Shown piece after piece: positions 43,377 through 52,524 of a stretch of DNA of 64,000 nucleotides. The DNA is from Marinobacter manganoxydans MnI7-9 (GTDB taxonomy: Bacteria; Pseudomonadota; Gammaproteobacteria; Pseudomonadales; Oleiphilaceae). The stretch is taken from positions 62,001-126,000 of the forward strand of contig NZ_AGTR01000034.1 of NCBI RefSeq assembly GCF_000235625.1, in the 5' to 3' direction. Positions within the stretch are counted from its first letter, which is position 1; every line of letters starts with the position of its first letter. The notes under the pieces were generated by a model. That model saw only the letters and a program-made list of their open reading frames with translations. It did not search any database and was not told the origin of the DNA. A program made the position numbers and the translations under genes.

Positions 43377-45884
43377 TTATTTCTCGTCTCTGGGTGGGCG
43401 CTCGACCACCTTGCGTTTGCCCTTGGCACAGCGCGAAAGCGCTTTCAGGCCGTCGGCATCGAAAGCATCGACGCGGATCACATCATAGAGCGCTTCCAGT
43501 GCTTCCAGCAGTTTGTCGCACTCGTCTGCCTTGACCACGCCCTGGGCACAGGCCCAGTCAACCAGTTCCTTGCGCTGATGCCCCATCAACAGGTCAATGC
43601 CGCCCAGTTCGTCTTCATCGCGGTTGCGCATGGCGTCATGCAGCCGGCTGCGCATGTCCGCGGTCTCGTTGGCCAGCTTGTAGGCATTGAGCACCCGCCC
43701 GAGCGGATCTTCCGGGTCCATGGTGGTGTAGGTACCGCGACTGATGCGCTGGCGTACCGGGGTGTCCTTGACGATGGATTCCGCGACCTGTGCGCCCAGC
43801 TTGTCGTCCGGGCCGTTCAGGCCAGTGGCACCCAGCGGGAACACCAGCAGTCGCAGGGGCCAGCGCAGGGCCGGAACCGGGAAGTTGATGATGGCTTCGC
43901 GCATGGAGCCCTGTAGATCCCTGAGGCAGGTCTGTAGGCACCACTCTACCAGCGGCCGCTGGTCATCCGGGTAACCCTCCTCATGCCATTGTTTGATGAC
44001 GGCGGTGGCGTAATAGAGTTGCACCAGGCAGTCGGCCATGCGCCCTGAGAGGCGTTGCCGGGCCTTGAGGCCTCCACCAACGGTCAGCAGAGTGACGTCA
44101 GTCATCAGGGCGAAGGCTGCTGAGAACCGCGCCAGCTGTCGGTAGCTGGACTTGATGTTGCCTTGCCGTGGCACCGATTCGGCCCATCCCCTGGTCAGTC
44201 CCAGCAGCAGGGCCCGAAGGGCGTTGCGGGTGGTATGGGCCAGATGCCGGTAGAAGATACCGTCGAATTTCTTCGCTGCCTTGTCCTCGTCTTCCATGCC
44301 TGCTGCTTCGATTTCCTCAACAATGAACGGATGGCAGCGGATGGAACCCTGGCCGAAGATCATCAGGCTCCGGGTAAGGATATTGGCGCCTTCCACGGTG
44401 ATCCCGATGGGGACCGCCTGGTAGGCCCGGGCCAGGAAGTTGCGGGGGCCGGTGATGACACCGCGGCCTGCCACCACGTCCATGGCATGGTTGATGACTT
44501 CCCGCATCAGGTCGGTATTGCGGTATTTCAGCACGGCGGACGGCACCGAGGGCCGCACGCCACGGTCCAGCATGCCGGAGGTCAGCAGCCGGGCAGCGTC
44601 CATCATGTAGGTGTAGCCTGCGATGGGCTCCAGGGCTTCCTGCACGCCTTCAAACTGGCTGATGGTCCGGCCGAACTGTTCCCGGGTGTAGGCGTAGGAG
44701 CCGGTGGCCAGGCTGGCCACCTTGCCGGCACCGGTGCCGAGGGCGGGCAGGGAGATGGAGCGGCCGATAGACAGACACTCCAGCAGCATGGTCCAGCCCT
44801 TGCCGAGCATATCCTGGCCGCCGATGACCTGTTCCATGGGAATGAACACGTCGTTGCCCCAGGTGGGACCATTCATGAATACGGTGTTCATGGGCAGGTG
44901 GCGGGCACCGGCGTTGACGCCGTCCGTGTCTTTGGGCACCAGTACACAGGTCACACCGATTTCATCGGAATCGCCCAGCAGCTTGTCCGGATCATAGACC
45001 TTGATGGCCAGGCCGATCAGTGTCGCCACCGGGGCCAGGGTGATGTAGCGCTTGTTCCAGGTGACTTTCAGGCCCAGCACTTCCTTGCCGTTCCATTTGC
45101 CCTTGCAGACGATGCCTTTGTCCGGAATGGCGCCGGCGTCGGAGCCGGCCACCGGGGAGGTGAGGGCGAAACAGGGAATCTCGTCGCCGCCGGCGAGTCT
45201 GGGCAGATAATGCTGTTTCTGCTCATCGGTGCCGTAGTGCATCAGCAACTCGCCCGGGCCGAGGGAGTTGGGCACCATCACGGTAACGGCAGCCGATACG
45301 CTCCGGGTGGAAATCTTCATCACGATTTCCGAGTGGGCGGTGTTGGAGAACCCCAGGCCGCCGTCTTCTTTGGGAATCACCAGGCCGAAAAAGCCGTTCT
45401 CACGGATGAACTTCCAGACCTTGTCCGGCAGGTCGTATTGCTCGTGGGTGATTTTCCAGTCGTCGAGCATGGCGCACAGCTTTTCCACCGGGCCGTCCAG
45501 GAAGGCCTGTTCCTCGCTGGTGAGGTGCGCCGGCTTGGCGTCCAGCAACTTGTTCCATTTGGGCTTGCCGGAGAAAAGTTCGCCGTCCCAGTCCACCGAG
45601 CCGGATTTCAGGGCTTCCGCCTCGGTATCCGAGAGTTTCGGCAGCCGGCTGCGCACCCAGCCAAGCAGGGGGCGGCTGAGCTTGTCGAGGCGCAAGTCGC
45701 CGGGAATAACAAGGATTAACGCCAGCGCCAGCAGTACACCGCCACAAAGAATGCTGATCAGGTGCCATTCATCCTGGAACAGACCCACAACGGTCGCAAT
45801 GGACATGACGGCAGCGGCTGTGGTGCCGCCTATACCCAGGTAGATCAGCACCAGGGCACTGATCAGCAGAAGTAGAACACTCAT
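43377..45884 (-). CDS. fadE: Acyl-CoA dehydrogenase FadE (long type)
   Basis: This FAD enzyme performs the first step of fatty-acid beta-oxidation. The 835 residues match the FadE type (E. coli 814): an N-terminal membrane anchor (two hydrophobic segments in the first 70), then the acyl-CoA dehydrogenase core with VTVMVPNSLGPGELLMHYGT, LTSPVAGSDAGAIPDKG and the REQFGRTISQFEGVQEAL block, and a C-terminal DUF1974 domain. The start is the ATG at 45884, with GGAGG upstream. An inverted repeat lies 54-68 bases upstream. It implies growth on fatty acids or alkanes. Confidence 0.95.
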   Translation of the reverse strand: MSVLLLLISALVLIYLGIGGTTAAAVMSIATVVGLFQDEWHLISILCGGVLLALALILVIPGDLRLDKLSRPLLGWVRSRLPKLSDTEAEALKSGSVDWDGELFSGKPKWNKLLDAKPAHLTSEEQAFLDGPVEKLCAMLDDWKITHEQYDLPDKVWKFIRENGFFGLVIPKEDGGLGFSNTAHSEIVMKISTRSVSAAVTVMVPNSLGPGELLMHYGTDEQKQHYLPRLAGGDEIPCFALTSPVAGSDAGAIPDKGIVCKGKWNGKEVLGLKVTWNKRYITLAPVATLIGLAIKVYDPDKLLGDSDEIGVTCVLVPKDTDGVNAGARHLPMNTVFMNGPTWGNDVFIPMEQVIGGQDMLGKGWTMLLECLSIGRSISLPALGTGAGKVASLATGSYAYTREQFGRTISQFEGVQEALEPIAGYTYMMDAARLLTSGMLDRGVRPSVPSAVLKYRNTDLMREVINHAMDVVAGRGVITGPRNFLARAYQAVPIGITVEGANILTRSLMIFGQGSIRCHPFIVEEIEAAGMEDEDKAAKKFDGIFYRHLAHTTRNALRALLLGLTRGWAESVPRQGNIKSSYRQLARFSAAFALMTDVTLLTVGGGLKARQRLSGRMADCLVQLYYATAVIKQWHEEGYPDDQRPLVEWCLQTCLRDLQGSMREAIINFPVPALRWPLRLLVFPLGATGLNGPDDKLGAQVAESIVKDTPVRQRISRGTYTTMDPEDPLGRVLNAYKLANETADMRSRLHDAMRNRDEDELGGIDLLMGHQRKELVDWACAQGVVKADECDKLLEALEALYDVIRVDAFDADGLKALSRCAKGKRKVVERPPRDEK

Positions 45885-45937
45885 GTGAAGACCTCCGTAT
45901 CGTGAATGCAATCAGCGAGAAACTGACCTTTACCATC

Positions 45938-45952
45938 GGTCAAAGCCTGACC
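45938..45952. promoter_or_regulatory. GGTCA-N5-TGACC inverted repeat upstream of fadE (candidate operator)
   Basis: GGTCA at 45938-45942 and TGACC at 45948-45952 form an inverted repeat in the fadE/chemotaxis-receptor divergent region; a further TGACC lies just upstream. It loosely resembles FadR-type sites (TGGTC...GACCA) but the spacing is not identical. It does not fit PsrA. Confidence 0.3.
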
Positions 45953-46103
45953 AGTTGCAAGAGGCGTGGGGGCGGGATGTAAAGATTGATTGCAGTAATG
46001 AAAAGCATTGTCAAAAACCCGCAAGTTTCTCTCCATTGATTGATCCAGACTGCAACTTTCGGAGAACACATAGCCTCATTCAATAAAAAGTACCCGGAGC
46101 CTA

Positions 46104-47750
46104 ATGATGTTTAGCCAGCTCACCGTTGCGAAACGCCTTGCCCTTGGCTTTGGTCTGATTCTGTCGCTGATGATTGCCATAAGTCTGGTTGGTAATCATC
46201 GGGTCGGTTTTATCGACAGGACCCTGACCGACGTGGGTGATGGCGCCGCCGTGAAGCAGCGCTACGCCATTAACTTTCGGGGCAGTGTCCATGACCGGGC
46301 AATAGCCATTCGCGATGCAGTACTGGTTGAGAACGACCGGGAGCTACAACGGCACCTCGCGGACATTGAGCGTCTTAAGGGGTTCTATCGGGATTCCGCC
46401 GGCCCGATGGATAGGATGTTCCGGGAAGAAGGCGCTAACAGCCGGGAAAGGGAGCTCCTGGCAGCGATCAAAGAGATCCAGCGCAGGGCCCTGACGCTGA
46501 CCGACGACCTCCTCGAGCTTCGCCTGGCGGGAGAGATCGACCAGGCCCGGGCATTTCTGCTCAGCGATGTCTCTGGCGCTTACTCGGAGTGGTTGAAACG
46601 GGTAAATGCCTTTATTGATTACCAGGAAGAGGTGGTTACAGGTGGCGTGGATGAGGTTCGCGAGGCAGCGAGTACATTCAATGCGTTGAACCTGGCCGTC
46701 ACCGGTCTCGCGGTGGTTCTGGGTGCCCTGGTGGCACTGGTGATCATTCGCCGATTGAAGAAGATTCTTGGCGGTGAGCCCGAAGACGTTGCCCGGGCCA
46801 TTCGTCAGCTGGCCGATGGTGAGTTGGACCAGGAGCTCCGGACACGATACCCGGATAGCGTGATGGGCGCGCTGCAGGACACTGTGGAGCGATTGGGCGG
46901 CATTATCCGGGAAGTAGGGTCTGCCGCTGAAGAGCTCTCCACTTCCTCCTCTGAACTTGAAAGCACTTCGGATAACAACAGCCGACAGATACGTCTCCAG
47001 GCGACCGAGGCGGAACAGATGGCCACGGCGGTGAACCAGATGGCCGCCACGGTGAACGAAGTGGCGGGTTTTGCCGCCAGCGCGGCAACCGCCACCCAGA
47101 AAGCCGACATCGAAGTGGAGAGCGGTAATCGCGTGGTGCAGGAAACCGCGGCCTCCATCGGAGAGCTGGCGGAAACCCTGGAGCAGGCAACACAGACTGT
47201 GCAGCGCGTGTCCCAGGACAGCGCCAATATCGAAAAGATCATCGAGGTGATCAACGCCATCGCCGAACAGACCAACCTGCTGGCGCTGAATGCTGCGATC
47301 GAGGCGGCACGCGCCGGCACCCATGGACGAGGATTCGCTGTCGTGGCCGACGAAGTACGGTCGCTGGCATCGCGGACCCAGGATTCCACCCGGGAAATTC
47401 AGGAGATGATTGGAAACCTGCAGGCGGGCGCCGGCCAGGCGACCGAGGTTATGGAAAGCAGTCGGGAGCTTGCCCGCACCACGGTGGACAAGACCAGCGA
47501 GGCGGAAGCTGCTCTGGCCCGGATTCGTCATGAGGTGGGTGCCATCAACGACATGAATGCCCAGATCGCCAGTGCCTCGGAAGAGCAGAGTTCCGTTGCA
47601 GAAGAAGTTAACCGCAATATCAGCCGCATCCATGATGCCACGGTGGAGACCTCAGCCGGTTCCGAGCAGGTGGCCGGGGCAAGCCGTGATCTGGCCGTAC
47701 TTGCCGGCCAGCTGCGTTCCAGGGTCAGTGTGTTCCGGTTTAAAGGCTGA
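46104..47750 (+). CDS. Methyl-accepting chemotaxis protein
   Basis: The 548-residue receptor has a first membrane segment ([19 protein letters not shown]), a periplasmic four-helix-bundle type sensor (about 35-190), a second segment ([20 protein letters not shown]), a HAMP domain and a cytoplasmic signalling domain. The conserved hairpin tip is [20 protein letters not shown]. Glu/Gln-rich methylation helices ([20 protein letters not shown]) are present. There is no C-terminal NWETF-type CheR tether. The ligand is unknown. The gene is divergent from fadE; its stop overlaps the convergent UbiA-family gene by 11 bases. Confidence 0.94.
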   Translation: MMFSQLTVAKRLALGFGLILSLMIAISLVGNHRVGFIDRTLTDVGDGAAVKQRYAINFRGSVHDRAIAIRDAVLVENDRELQRHLADIERLKGFYRDSAGPMDRMFREEGANSRERELLAAIKEIQRRALTLTDDLLELRLAGEIDQARAFLLSDVSGAYSEWLKRVNAFIDYQEEVVTGGVDEVREAASTFNALNLAVTGLAVVLGALVALVIIRRLKKILGGEPEDVARAIRQLADGELDQELRTRYPDSVMGALQDTVERLGGIIREVGSAAEELSTSSSELESTSDNNSRQIRLQATEAEQMATAVNQMAATVNEVAGFAASAATATQKADIEVESGNRVVQETAASIGELAETLEQATQTVQRVSQDSANIEKIIEVINAIAEQTNLLALNAAIEAARAGTHGRGFAVVADEVRSLASRTQDSTREIQEMIGNLQAGAGQATEVMESSRELARTTVDKTSEAEAALARIRHEVGAINDMNAQIASASEEQSSVAEEVNRNISRIHDATVETSAGSEQVAGASRDLAVLAGQLRSRVSVFRFKG

Positions 47751-48630
47751 GTCCGCAGATCAGCAGCGCCAGGGTTGCCAGCAGCACCCCGACGTTGATG
47801 CCGAGGAGTGTGTTGAATTGTTCGGGGCGGTTGAGCGCGCCTGGCAGCTTGACGCTTATCCAGATGGCTGCCGGCAGAGGCGCAAACGCGAGAGCGGTCC
47901 ACAGCGGCAACCAGCCGATCCAGATTGCCGAGCCCAGAATCCCAAAGCTGCCCAGCAGCAAAAGCGCAACCAGGCGGGTGGCGGCTTTCTTTCCAAGAGT
48001 AATCACCAGATGTCGGCGCCCGACTTTCCGGTCCGCGTCGGCATCCGGTATCTGATTGATCAGCAGCAACTCACTGACGAGCAGCAGGCCGATGGTGGAA
48101 ACGGTAAGGGCCGTTGCGTCCAGCCGGGCCCCAAGGGCAATCAGACTGCCCAGAATCATCACCGGTCCGAACCCCAGCCCCGGAGCCAGCAGGCAAATCA
48201 GCGGCGAACGGGTAATCCAGCGGGTATACGTGAGCACCAGCACCACGCCGGCCGCGCCGAGCACCAGCATTGGCAGGCCCCGGAGCCAGAGAAAATACAA
48301 CCCGATTGCGACAACCAGTCCCAGTGTGCCAAAGGCGGCCAGCAGGACTTGCCGGGCGGCGGTGGGAACCTCCGGCAAGGCACCACTGCCGCCGGAGAAT
48401 GGCGTGCGACGGGTAATCAGATCCAGCCCGGAGGCAAAGTCTTCGTACTCATTGAGCAGATTGACGGCGGCATGGGCCAGCAGGGCGCCAATCAGGACGA
48501 GCAGGGTATTGAGCAGGGCCGGAGGCTCGCCCTGGTGCCAGGCTACCGCCACGCCAAGGCCGGCACACAGCGGTGCGAGTACCAGGAAATTGGGTCGGGA
48601 GGCGCGCACCACCGCAACGGTTTCAGACAT
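47740..48630 (-). CDS. UbiA-family prenyltransferase (MenA-like)
   Basis: The 296-residue membrane protein has eight to nine hydrophobic segments and both Asp-rich motifs: [14 protein letters not shown] (N60, D64, D70) and [17 protein letters not shown]. These bind Mg-prenyl diphosphate. The first motif with [12 protein letters not shown] looks like MenA and its relatives more than UbiA. No other menaquinone gene is nearby, so the acceptor is uncertain. It follows an AEC transporter gene on the same strand. Confidence 0.88.
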   Translation of the reverse strand: MSETVAVVRASRPNFLVLAPLCAGLGVAVAWHQGEPPALLNTLLVLIGALLAHAAVNLLNEYEDFASGLDLITRRTPFSGGSGALPEVPTAARQVLLAAFGTLGLVVAIGLYFLWLRGLPMLVLGAAGVVLVLTYTRWITRSPLICLLAPGLGFGPVMILGSLIALGARLDATALTVSTIGLLLVSELLLINQIPDADADRKVGRRHLVITLGKKAATRLVALLLLGSFGILGSAIWIGWLPLWTALAFAPLPAAIWISVKLPGALNRPEQFNTLLGINVGVLLATLALLICGLSL

Positions 48631-48673
48631 CGGGTCCTTCCTCGGCTAACAGAGCGGTTAGTGGGGCAGATGC

Positions 48674-49561
48674 TCAGACGTAGCCGGCGGCAAACACCAG
48701 ACCGAGCACAACCGGCATAACCACAAGACTGCCCAGATTGCTCAATAATACCAGCGAGGCGACCTTGTGTGGCTCCTGCCGATACTGTTCCGCCACCATG
48801 TAATTGAGTACGGCCGGAGGCAAGGCTGCAAATACCCACAGCGCCGCCACCTGCATCCCGGGAAGATCCAGAACCGCAATCATCGGCCATGCAAGGATCA
48901 GACCGCTGGCGGGACAGGCGATGGCGCCCAGCATACCCAGTTTCCAGTCACTGAAATCGATATCAAGCATGCGCACGCCAAGGGCAAAGAGCATCAGCGG
49001 TATGCTCACACCACCGAGCATGTTCAGGGTTTCCAGCAGCCATTCCGGCAGGGTCACGCCCCCGAGATTGACCGAGAGCCCGGCAATACTGGCAAATACG
49101 ATGGGCAGCTTCAGGCGTTTTACGATGGAGGTATGGGGGGCGAGCATGTACAGCCCCACCGAAAAGTGCAGCAGCATTTCCACGATGAATAGCACAATGG
49201 CCGCCGGCAGGGCCTCATCGCCGAAGGCCAGTACCAGCAGCGGAAGACCCATATTGCCGGAATTGTTAAACATCATCGGTGGCAGAAAGGTCTTCAGGTT
49301 CAGCTTCAGAACCCTGGCCAGCGGATACAGAACAATTCCTGATCCGAGCACAACCACCGTGGCGGCCAGTGCAAGCTGGGCGTAGTTCTGCAGCGGAGCC
49401 TGCTGGTCAGCAAGAACAGCGAAGACCAGCATGGGCACAAACAGTTCCATGTTGAGAACGTTCAGTCCCTGGATGTCGGGCGTCCGGTAGCGGCCATAGA
49501 GTGCGCCGCAACCGGCGATCAGAAACACCGGCAACATGGTGGACAGAATCTGGCCAATCAT
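48674..49561 (-). CDS. AEC-family transporter (auxin efflux carrier type)
   Basis: The 295-residue protein has ten membrane segments in two inverted halves. MMFNNSGNMGLPLLVLAFGD is the family's Asn/Gly-rich crossover and PAVLNYMVAEQYRQEP lies near the C-terminus. Bacterial members move dicarboxylates such as malate. The start is the ATG at 49561 (MIGQILSTMLPVFLIAG); the longer frame upstream is not membrane-like. It is divergent from the C-S lyase gene and 44 bases ahead of the prenyltransferase gene. Confidence 0.9.
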   Translation of the reverse strand: MIGQILSTMLPVFLIAGCGALYGRYRTPDIQGLNVLNMELFVPMLVFAVLADQQAPLQNYAQLALAATVVVLGSGIVLYPLARVLKLNLKTFLPPMMFNNSGNMGLPLLVLAFGDEALPAAIVLFIVEMLLHFSVGLYMLAPHTSIVKRLKLPIVFASIAGLSVNLGGVTLPEWLLETLNMLGGVSIPLMLFALGVRMLDIDFSDWKLGMLGAIACPASGLILAWPMIAVLDLPGMQVAALWVFAALPPAVLNYMVAEQYRQEPHKVASLVLLSNLGSLVVMPVVLGLVFAAGYV

Positions 49562-49772
49562 TGAACAGGCTCCGGGGAATGTTTGGAAGTTTTTATTGGA
49601 TAAACCGTTAGGTTCGCAAGTATCGCCCTGCTTGGGCAAGTGTTTATCGACGATGTTCGACCAAAGCCGGATATGGACACGGTGGCGACATCGGCAGCCG
49701 ACGGTTGCGATGGCCGTTCGGGCCCACCACAATACCGTTTTCCAATGTTGTTATCTGCCCTGGAGAGTCCCT

Positions 49773-50957
49773 GTGTCCAGCCCGTTTGATCAGCCGGTTT
49801 CCCGGGAACACACCTGTTCCGTCAAGTTTGATGCCCGCAAGGCGGTTTTTGGCACCGAGGATGTTATCCCGGTCTGGGTGGCCGATATGGATTTCGCGGC
49901 ACCGGAGGCTGTCACCCGTGCGTTGAGGGAGCGGGCGGAACATCCGGTTTATGGCTACACCCTGTTTCCGGACAGTCTTTACCAGTCGATGATCGACTGG
50001 TTTGCCAGTCGCCATGACTGGGAGATCCGGCGCGAGTGGATACTGATGGCGCCCGGCGTGGTGCCATCGATCAACGCCGCGTGCATGGCCTACGCGGGAC
50101 CCGGTGAGGGCGTCATCATCCAGCCGCCGGTTTATCCGCCGTTTTTCAGTTCGGTGCGGCACAGTGGCCGGGTGGTGATCGAAAACCCCTTGGTGCCGGA
50201 GGATCCGGACACCGGAGACCCGGGCCACTACCGCATGGATCTTGATCACTTGGAGCAGTGCGCAGCCCGCCCCGATGCCCGGATCCTGCTGCTGTGCTCG
50301 CCCCATAACCCGGTTGGCCGGGTTTGGTCGGAGGAAGAACTGACGGCGGTGCTGGATATTGCTCGCCGGCACCGGCTGGTGGTGGTCTCCGACGAGATTC
50401 ATTGTGACCTGACCTTCACGGATAAACCCCGCCACACCATGCTGGCGAAGCTGGCCGGTCCTGAAGATGCACTGGTAACGGCGGTCGCACCGAGCAAGAG
50501 TTTCAACATGCCCGGCCTCGGCCTGTCGGCTCTGGTTATTCCCGATGCGGACCGGCGCAAGGCAATGAAGGACGTGTTTGAATCCATGCATCTGCCCCAG
50601 TGCAATCCGTTCAGTATTGCCGGGTTTGAGGCCGGCTACCGCCATGGTGCCCCCTGGCTGGACGATCTGATGGCCTATCTGCAGGCCAGCCGGGACTATG
50701 TGGTGGAGGCTGTTGGCCAGCGCCTCCCCGGCGTTCGGGTGTCTGCTCCGGAGGGCACGTATCTTATGTGGCTGGATTGCCGAGAACTGGGTCTGGACGA
50801 TGCGGGTCTGAAACGCTTTTTTGTTCGGAAGGCCGGTGTGGGCATGAATCCCGGACTCTCCTTCGGAGACCCGGGCAGCGGCTTTATGCGCCTGAACATC
50901 GGCTGCGCCAGATCGGTTCTGGAAGAGGTCATCGGCCGCATTGAAGCGGCTCTCTAG
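49773..50957 (+). CDS. PLP-dependent C-S lyase, MalY/PatB family
   Basis: Enzymes of this family cleave cystathionine or other cysteine S-conjugates to a thiol, pyruvate and ammonia. The 394 residues show VIPVWVADMDFAAPEAV, YGYTLFPDSLYQSMIDWF, CSPHNPVGRVWS, VVVSDEIHCDLTF and the PLP-Lys in VAPSKSFNMPGLG. The start is the GTG at 49773 with GGAG at 49762-49765; an in-frame upstream extension runs into the divergent AEC gene and has no family sequence. Confidence 0.92.
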   Translation: MSSPFDQPVSREHTCSVKFDARKAVFGTEDVIPVWVADMDFAAPEAVTRALRERAEHPVYGYTLFPDSLYQSMIDWFASRHDWEIRREWILMAPGVVPSINAACMAYAGPGEGVIIQPPVYPPFFSSVRHSGRVVIENPLVPEDPDTGDPGHYRMDLDHLEQCAARPDARILLLCSPHNPVGRVWSEEELTAVLDIARRHRLVVVSDEIHCDLTFTDKPRHTMLAKLAGPEDALVTAVAPSKSFNMPGLGLSALVIPDADRRKAMKDVFESMHLPQCNPFSIAGFEAGYRHGAPWLDDLMAYLQASRDYVVEAVGQRLPGVRVSAPEGTYLMWLDCRELGLDDAGLKRFFVRKAGVGMNPGLSFGDPGSGFMRLNIGCARSVLEEVIGRIEAAL

Positions 50958-50975
50958 TCAGTTGCCCGTTCCTCG

Positions 50976-51518
50976 TTACTGTTGGCCTTCCAGGGAACAA
51001 TGATCCTCCACCAGTTGCCAGCGAGGAGGCTTGTTCATGCCGGGCATGTCACCATTGGTTGCCCGGATAGCCTCCCAGATCTGACCGCCGTGGGTGACCA
51101 GGCTGCCAACCGTGTAGCTTCTGGAAAATAGCCACGGGTCCGGTCTTACGCACATGCCGGAAGACGTCTCGCCCCGTTTGCTCTTGCCGACGGATTGGCC
51201 GGCCTCGGTGCCTTTCTGGCCGTCTCCGGTCCGGGTTTGGTCAACCGGTTGCTTACGGCCCTCGCAGTCCGGCACAGAATCCAGTTCTTTCCAGTCGAAC
51301 GTAATGCCGGGCTCCAGGCCCTCGTGCAGTTCGCGGGACTCATACCAACTGCCTTTGTGAAAGACCGCTGCACCGGCTGGATAATAGCGGGTAGGCACCC
51401 ACTTTGACTCTTCGGGATCACAGGGTTCCGCTGCAGCCGGCGCCGACAGGCCAGCGGCCAACAGGACCAGAACCAGGCAAAAGAAGCGGTGAGAGTTTCC
51501 TGGCACAGGTTTAATCAT
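50976..51518 (-). CDS. Secreted protein with two CBM5/12-like repeats
   Basis: The 180-residue protein has a signal peptide ending SAPAAA. Two similar 40-residue modules follow: SKWVPTRYYPAGAAVFHKG and DPWLFSRSYTVGSLVTHGG, each with a W...Y..G..V.H.G..(W/Y)E pattern and a later Trp, as in chitin-binding CBM5/12 modules. A charged linker (about 88-115) joins them. There is no catalytic domain. It may bind chitin or a related surface polysaccharide. It overlaps the DMT gene upstream by eight bases. Confidence 0.75.
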   Translation of the reverse strand: MIKPVPGNSHRFFCLVLVLLAAGLSAPAAAEPCDPEESKWVPTRYYPAGAAVFHKGSWYESRELHEGLEPGITFDWKELDSVPDCEGRKQPVDQTRTGDGQKGTEAGQSVGKSKRGETSSGMCVRPDPWLFSRSYTVGSLVTHGGQIWEAIRATNGDMPGMNKPPRWQLVEDHCSLEGQQ

Positions 51519-52479
51519 GGGGGTCTCCTTTTGCTGAGCGTTCCGGGGTTGGGTAGTGGGTGTGTTTCCGGGTCTGCGTGGCCAGCACCAGCCCGGCCAG
51601 GATCAGTGCCCCGCCGATAACATGAAACAGCCCGAGGGATTCGGCCAGGAAAATGCCGGCCAGAACCGAGGCAAACACAGGGGTCAGGTACATAAAGATG
51701 GCCGCCCTGGCCGGACCAATTTTATGCACACCGTGGTTCCAGAATCCATAGGCCAGGATCCCCGGGAAGATGGCGAAGTACAGCAACGGCATGGCGGTGC
51801 TTTGCGACAGCTCAAAGCCACCAGAGAAGAACAGCAGATCCGTCAGATAGAAGGGCAGGACGACCAGTGTGCCGAGGAGAATCTGGGTGGTCAGAAACGT
51901 TAGTGCAGGCAGTGGTACGGCCTGCCGTCTCAGTAGCACCGAGAACAGGCCCCAGCTGAACACCGCCGCCACCATGATCAGATCGCCGGGTTGGGCCTGG
52001 AGATTGGTCAACACCGAGAGGTCGCCGCGGGCAATCACGGTAACGATGCCAGTAATCGCCAGCGCGATTCCCAACGCCTGAATCGGCCGGGTCCGGTCGC
52101 CGAGCAGGATCCAGGCAAGCAGAGCGACAAAAATGGGAATGGTGGCGTTGATCAGGGCAATGTTGGTCGCGGTGGTTGTGGTGGCCGCCAGATACAGCAG
52201 GGTATTGAAGGCTCCCACACTGAAGGTCGCCAGTGCCAGCATGGAACCGAAGCGCTGGCGGATAACCTGGCGGTGGCGCCAGATACCCGGCAGGCCGAAA
52301 GGCAGCAGGATGGCCAGGGCGATTACCCAGCGCCAGAACGACATGGAGAGCGGCGGAATGTTCTCTACCGTGCCCCGGGCGACAACGGCGTTGCCGGCCC
52401 AGAACAGAGGTGTAAGAACCAGCCCGATGTAGGCCAGGCCGGGAATTCGTGACAAGACTCCGGCGTTCTCGGAAGACAC
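51511..52479 (-). CDS. DMT-superfamily transporter (EamA type)
   Basis: The 322-residue protein has ten membrane segments in two EamA repeats, with LFWAGNAVVARG in the first and FGFWNHGVHKIGPARAAIF-like sequence in the second. It is a likely metabolite exporter of unknown substrate, only distantly like the DMT protein at 41 kb. Its stop overlaps the start of the CBM-like gene by eight bases, so the two are co-transcribed. Confidence 0.9.
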   Translation of the reverse strand: MSSENAGVLSRIPGLAYIGLVLTPLFWAGNAVVARGTVENIPPLSMSFWRWVIALAILLPFGLPGIWRHRQVIRQRFGSMLALATFSVGAFNTLLYLAATTTTATNIALINATIPIFVALLAWILLGDRTRPIQALGIALAITGIVTVIARGDLSVLTNLQAQPGDLIMVAAVFSWGLFSVLLRRQAVPLPALTFLTTQILLGTLVVLPFYLTDLLFFSGGFELSQSTAMPLLYFAIFPGILAYGFWNHGVHKIGPARAAIFMYLTPVFASVLAGIFLAESLGLFHVIGGALILAGLVLATQTRKHTHYPTPERSAKGDPHD

Positions 52480-52524
52480 AAAGGCTCCTGTGGGGTTGGT
52501 GAGGCCCGAAAAAAGCCTAGCATA

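Noticed and set aside
44163-45719. 518-codon open frame antisense to fadE
   Set aside because: The sequence is Gly/His-rich antisense of a conserved enzyme with no domain of its own.
46344-47633. 429-codon open frame antisense to the chemotaxis receptor
   Set aside because: A shadow of a motif-complete receptor gene.
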